Shown in pieces: positions 60,791 to 64,000 of a stretch of DNA of 64,000 nt. The stretch covers positions 8,308,001-8,372,000 of the forward strand of contig NZ_JAFQ01000004.1 in NCBI RefSeq assembly GCF_000526215.1. The letters run 5' to 3'. Every line of letters starts with the position of its first letter. The stretch's first letter is position 1. Under the pieces are notes generated by a model. It did no database searches. It saw only the letters and a program-made list of their open reading frames with translations, and was not told where the DNA came from. Position numbers and translations under genes: made by a program. This DNA is from Nocardia sp. BMG51109 (GTDB lineage Bacteria; Actinomycetota; Actinomycetes; Mycobacteriales; Mycobacteriaceae).

Positions 60791-61615
60791 CTATTCGCCT
60801 ACCTGACGGTCGGATTCACCGGGCCTGGTGCCCGGGTCGGCGACCTGTTCCTCGAGATCAACGGCCCGATCATCGGGTTCGCCGACCCGTTGTTCGGGCG
60901 GCAGCAGATCCGGGCGGCGCTGCCGGGTGCGGGCCAGGGACTGTTCGCGGCGCCAGGATTCGATCCGGGCATGATTACCCGACAGCAGGATGTCGGGGAC
61001 ATCGAGGCCGCGCCAGCTGACCGGCCGGGTGTAGCTGGGACCCTCGAGCAGCCCGGGCCCGTCCCGTTCCTCCGCCCCGGCGGAGAACGAATCCTGCTGA
61101 TGCGAAAGCTGATTGCCGAGCACACCCGGAATCAGGCGGACCACGGCCTCGGCCATCACCAGGACCGCGGCCTCGCCGCCGATCAGCACGTAGTCGCCGA
61201 TGCTGACCTCCTCGACGCGCACCCGCCGCGCGGCGTCGTCGAAGACCCGCTGGTCGATGCCCTCGTATCGGCCGCAGGCGAAGACCAGATGCCGTTCGGC
61301 GGACCAGCGTTCGGCGGTGGCCTGGGTGAACGGGACGCCGGCGGGGGTGGGCACCACCAGCAGCGCGTCGTCGGGGCACACCTCGTCGAGGGCGTCGCCC
61401 CAGACGGTCGGCTTCATGACCATGCCGGGCCCGCCGCCGTACGGCGCGTCATCGACGGACTGGTGTACGTCGTGGGTCCAGCGGCGCAGGTTGTGCACGC
61501 CGAGTTCGATGATCCCCTTCTCGATCGCCTTGCCCAGCAAGGCCGTTCGCAGGGGTTCCAGATACTCGGGGAAGATCGTGACGACATCGATCCCGAGTGC
61601 GGCACCGGTGCCCAT
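60791..61615 (-). CDS. trmD: tRNA (guanine37-N1)-methyltransferase
   Basis: Methylates G37 next to the anticodon and prevents frameshifting. 274 residues from ATG 61615, five bases after GAGGAGTGAGT. SPOUT/trefoil-knot motifs: [68 protein letters not shown] and [10 protein letters not shown]. The C-terminus is longer and more charged than in E. coli. Two bases separate it from the rimM stop, indicating coupling. Confidence 0.95.
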   Translation of the reverse strand: MGTGAALGIDVVTIFPEYLEPLRTALLGKAIEKGIIELGVHNLRRWTHDVHQSVDDAPYGGGPGMVMKPTVWGDALDEVCPDDALLVVPTPAGVPFTQATAERWSAERHLVFACGRYEGIDQRVFDDAARRVRVEEVSIGDYVLIGGEAAVLVMAEAVVRLIPGVLGNQLSHQQDSFSAGAEERDGPGLLEGPSYTRPVSWRGLDVPDILLSGNHARIESWRREQSLARTRQRRPDLLPPEQRVGEPDDRAVDLEEQVADPGTRPGESDRQVGE

Positions 61616-61617
61616 AC

Positions 61618-62142
61618 TCACTCCTCGTCGAGCAGGCCCTCGGGCGGGTCGATGACGATCACGCCCTCGGTGATCGACACGGTGGGCACGATCGCGGTGA
61701 CGAAGGGCACCAGGATCTCCCGGTCGCGCTCGGCGGCACGCACCGAAAGCAGCTCTCCCGCAGCGGAATGCAGTACCTCGGACACCGTGCCCACGACCGT
61801 GCCGTCGCCCAGCCGCACGCTCAGGCCCTCGAGTTCGTGATCGTAGAACTCGTCCGGATCCTCCGACGGCGGCAGCTCGGCGGTGTCGACCAGAAACAGG
61901 GTGCCGCGCAACGTATCCGCGGCGCCGCGATCCGAAATGCCCTGGAGGCGCACGAGAAGCCGGCCCGAATGTTCGCGGGCCGACTCCACCGTGTATTCCC
62001 GCGTTTCCCGTGCCCGCGGCGCCCGGCCGCGCAGCACCGCGCCCGGCGCGAACCGCAGCTCGGGCTCGTCGGTGCGCACCTCGACCACGAGTTCGCCGTG
62101 CACTCCGTGCGATTTGGCGACCCGCCCGACGACGAGTTCCAT
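61618..62142 (-). CDS. rimM: Ribosome maturation factor RimM
   Basis: Assists 30S head assembly around S19. 174 residues: [20 protein letters not shown] at the N-terminus and the PRC-barrel part [40 protein letters not shown], ending [13 protein letters not shown] 62142 lies directly beside the khpA stop. Standard order rpsP-khpA-rimM-trmD. Confidence 0.96.
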   Translation of the reverse strand: MELVVGRVAKSHGVHGELVVEVRTDEPELRFAPGAVLRGRAPRARETREYTVESAREHSGRLLVRLQGISDRGAADTLRGTLFLVDTAELPPSEDPDEFYDHELEGLSVRLGDGTVVGTVSEVLHSAAGELLSVRAAERDREILVPFVTAIVPTVSITEGVIVIDPPEGLLDEE

Positions 62143-62385
62143 CTACTGGTCGGTGTCGACCACGTCGACCCGGATACCCCGCCCGCCGATACCGGCGACG
62201 AGGGTGCGCAGCGCGGTCGCGGTGCGGCCGCCGCGGCCGATCACCTTGCCCAGATCGTCCGGGTGCACGTGCACCTCGACCGTGCGCCCGCGCCGGCTGG
62301 TGATCAGCTCGACGCGGACGTCCTCGGGATTGGCGACGATGCCGCGCACCAGGTGCTCGACGGCATCGGCGACGACGACGCTCAT
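62143..62385 (-). CDS. khpA: KH-domain RNA-binding protein KhpA
   Basis: 80 residues with a single KH domain: [20 protein letters not shown] contains the GxxG loop (GRGG). KhpA usually acts with KhpB on small RNAs and cell-envelope regulation. Its ATG shares one base with the rpsP stop. Confidence 0.93.
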   Translation of the reverse strand: MSVVVADAVEHLVRGIVANPEDVRVELITSRRGRTVEVHVHPDDLGKVIGRGGRTATALRTLVAGIGGRGIRVDVVDTDQ

Positions 62386-62825
62386 TACTCGGCGGCCTCG
62401 GTGGATTCAGCGGCGGCTTCCTCGGAGGCGGCCTTCTTCGAGGCCTTCTTCTTCGGGGTCACGGCCTCGGCGACCGGCTCGCTGTCGGCGGCGGCCAGCG
62501 CGGCGTTGAACAGGTCCAGCTTGCTCGGCTTGGCGGCCTTGGTCTTCAGCGTGCCCTCGGCGCCCGGCAGGCCCTTGAACTTCTGCCAGTCGCCGGTGAC
62601 CTCGAGGATGCGCTTGACCGGCTCGGTCGGCTGCGCGCCGACACCCAGCCAGTACTGCACGCGCTCCGAGTTCACCTCGATCAGCGACGGCTCTTCCTTG
62701 GGGTGGTACTTGCCGATGTTCTCGATGGCCCGGCCGTCGCGGCGGGTGCGCGCGTCGGCGACGATGATGCGGTACTGCGGGTTCCGGATCTTCCCGAGCC
62801 GGGTGAGCTTGATCTTGACAGCCAT
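62385..62825 (-). CDS. rpsP: 30S ribosomal protein S16
   Basis: 146 residues from ATG 62825. Core [40 protein letters not shown] and [20 protein letters not shown]; the C-terminal ~60 residues are an Ala/Lys/Glu-rich tail ([17 protein letters not shown]) as in other actinobacteria. First gene of the rpsP-khpA-rimM-trmD run; the longer upstream open frame is not supported. Confidence 0.96.
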   Translation of the reverse strand: MAVKIKLTRLGKIRNPQYRIIVADARTRRDGRAIENIGKYHPKEEPSLIEVNSERVQYWLGVGAQPTEPVKRILEVTGDWQKFKGLPGAEGTLKTKAAKPSKLDLFNAALAAADSEPVAEAVTPKKKASKKAASEEAAAESTEAAE

Positions 62826-63211
62826 GGCTGTTGCCTTTCGGGTGGTGGCCGCCACAGGGACGGCCGGTTGGTCACGGCGCAATTCAGCGACCCACACGAG
62901 TGCGGGCCCGGTTTTGCGTAAAGTGTGTGACCGCCGCGCGGTACGTAACCGGAGACGGGCTGACACTGTCCCCGAAGCGGGCAACCCGAGGGCCACCGGC
63001 GAGGACGATCGTTCATTGTGCCAGACCGGCCGCGACCGGAGGAAATCGGCTCCGTTCAGTCCGTGGCCAGGGGATTCACGGGCCCACGAAATCCGAATCT
63101 GGCGAACGCAATTACCACCCTGTCCCGATGCCGGGATCCCACCCGGGAGCGCGTCGGTCTCGCCGGTGGCGCGACGCCGGGAGCCCGTCTCCAACCGGTT
63201 GCGGCCCGTGA
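62826..63211. other. Upstream region of rpsP
   Basis: About 385 bases between the Uma2-family gene and rpsP. It must hold the promoter of the ribosomal operon, but I could not pick a convincing -35/-10 pair. No gene seen. Confidence 0.4.
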
Positions 63212-63796
63212 TCAGCGCAGCACGGCCGTCGGAACGTCGACAGCGACGGGCGCGGGAGCCGTCACCGTCTCACCGGCCGCGGCGTAGACCTCCTGGCGAT
63301 ATCCCGTTTCGCCGAGTCGATAGCCCCAGAACTGTGCCGGCTGACCGTCCGGCAGTTCGACGATCCACAGATAGGGCACCCTGGCGCCGGCGTAGGCGGC
63401 GATCTTCGTATCCCGCTCCTCGCGACTGTTGCCCGGTGACCACACCTCGACGGCGAGCAGCACGTTCTCCGGCGAGAAGCTGGTGTGATGGACATCGACA
63501 TCCACCACAACCACGTCGGGGATGACGCCGGTCCGAAACGCCGTGCTGAGCCGAACCCCGACTCCCGGCAGGACATGAAGCTCCGCGCGATCCGAAGCGG
63601 CAACAGCCTGGTCCAAGGCACGCGCCAACCTGAACGCGGCGTGCTGATGCGAGCCCGTAGGCAGTGGCGTCATGTAGAGGTACCCCAGAATGAGTTCGAG
63701 TCGAGATCCGTCCCCAGGCTGATCTTCGAGCAGCCAGTCTTCCACAGTCGTCGGGCCCAAGGGGTGGATCATCGAAACCTCGGCACTCATCGTCAT
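63212..63796 (-). CDS. Uma2 family (DUF820) endonuclease-like protein
   Basis: 194 residues from ATG 63796, with GGACGGG upstream. The Uma2 pattern is clear: [33 protein letters not shown] (Asp) and [20 protein letters not shown] (E-x-W and Lys), ending in a Tyr-rich segment. The fold is PD-(D/E)xK-like. The role is unknown; many actinobacteria carry numerous copies. Confidence 0.88.
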   Translation of the reverse strand: MTMSAEVSMIHPLGPTTVEDWLLEDQPGDGSRLELILGYLYMTPLPTGSHQHAAFRLARALDQAVAASDRAELHVLPGVGVRLSTAFRTGVIPDVVVVDVDVHHTSFSPENVLLAVEVWSPGNSREERDTKIAAYAGARVPYLWIVELPDGQPAQFWGYRLGETGYRQEVYAAAGETVTAPAPVAVDVPTAVLR

Positions 63797-63943
63797 ATCC
63801 CGTCCGATCTGCACGTTTCAGGTCCGCAGGCCGCCGGTATCTCGGACGCGGTGTAGCCGTCGGCCACGATTGTTGCATCTCGCACACCCAGCCTCCGGGC
63901 CGGTCGCACCGGGCATGGGCCCGCTTTCCCCGGCGCAACGCCG

Positions 63944-64000
63944 CTAGCGGTGCCCGGTGACCGGGTCGCGCCTGCCGTAGACCCGACCGCGCAGCACCAC
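63944..64000 (-). CDS. C-terminal end of a gene entering from the right edge
   Basis: The last 18 codons of an open frame (VVLRGRVYGRRDPVTGHR, then TAG) run in from the right edge. Too short to identify; the sequence would fit the end of an amidohydrolase-like protein, which is a guess. Confidence 0.3.
   Translation of the reverse strand: MVLRGRVYGRRDPVTGHR

Overview
The window is a high-GC actinobacterial chromosome segment, most likely Mycobacteriales and Nocardia-like. The right part (about 38.8-64 kb) keeps the gene order known from mycobacteria: rlmN, cdsA, frr, pyrH, tsf, rpsB, M23 peptidase, siderophore-interacting protein, xerC, dprA, comM/yifB, yraN, DUF2469, rnhB, lepB, rplS, (tex), trmD, rimM, khpA, rpsP. 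GTG/TTG starts and purine-rich ribosome binding sites are common.

The left part (about 1-38.8 kb) is accessory DNA. Its organising principle is rlmN. The intact rlmN (minus strand, 38846-39967) sits at the right border, and five further copies of only its 3' half lie to the left (F1 3091-3654, F2 9909-10472, F3 22069-22629, F4 26599-27162, F5 32077-32640). Four of the five are exactly 564 nt, the same length as the matching part of intact rlmN, and all begin at the codons of the radical-SAM GEP motif (F3 is slightly scrambled there). A conserved motif (ACCCTCATACAAAC and variants) abuts the broken end at fixed spacing in F1, F2, F4 and F5. The simplest reading is serial insertion: each island entered rlmN at the GEP codons, brought its own rlmN 3' half to rebuild the gene, and pushed the previous half aside. 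No intact integrase lies in any island.

The resulting modules are: A (about 3.7-9.9 kb), a DUF234 ATPase, a broken UPF1-like helicase and a small membrane protein; B (10.5-21.9 kb), a truncated AbiEii-type pair, two IS3 copies, a methyltransferase and a tightly overlapping four-gene operon with a HerA-like ATPase; C (22.6-26.6 kb), a dead AbiEii-type pair and three unknown genes; D (27.2-32.1 kb), an AbiEi/AbiEii pair with a frameshifted toxin and two unknown genes; E (32.6-38.8 kb), a four-gene operon of a DUF4365 nuclease-like protein, an unknown protein, a winged-helix protein and a fused AAA/HerA ATPase. This content (HerA ATPases, nuclease-like and nucleotidyltransferase proteins, toxin-antitoxin remnants) looks like a phage-defence hotspot. 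Left of F1 are transposase and possible integrase debris and a StrR/ParB-type pathway regulator, which hints at a specialised-metabolite locus beyond the left edge.

The core part is mostly one long minus-strand run of translation, RNA-modification, envelope and DNA-uptake genes. Oddities there are decayed duplications of the 3' ends of dprA (with a 19-bp minisatellite) and comM, and an iron-box-like site before the siderophore-interacting protein gene.
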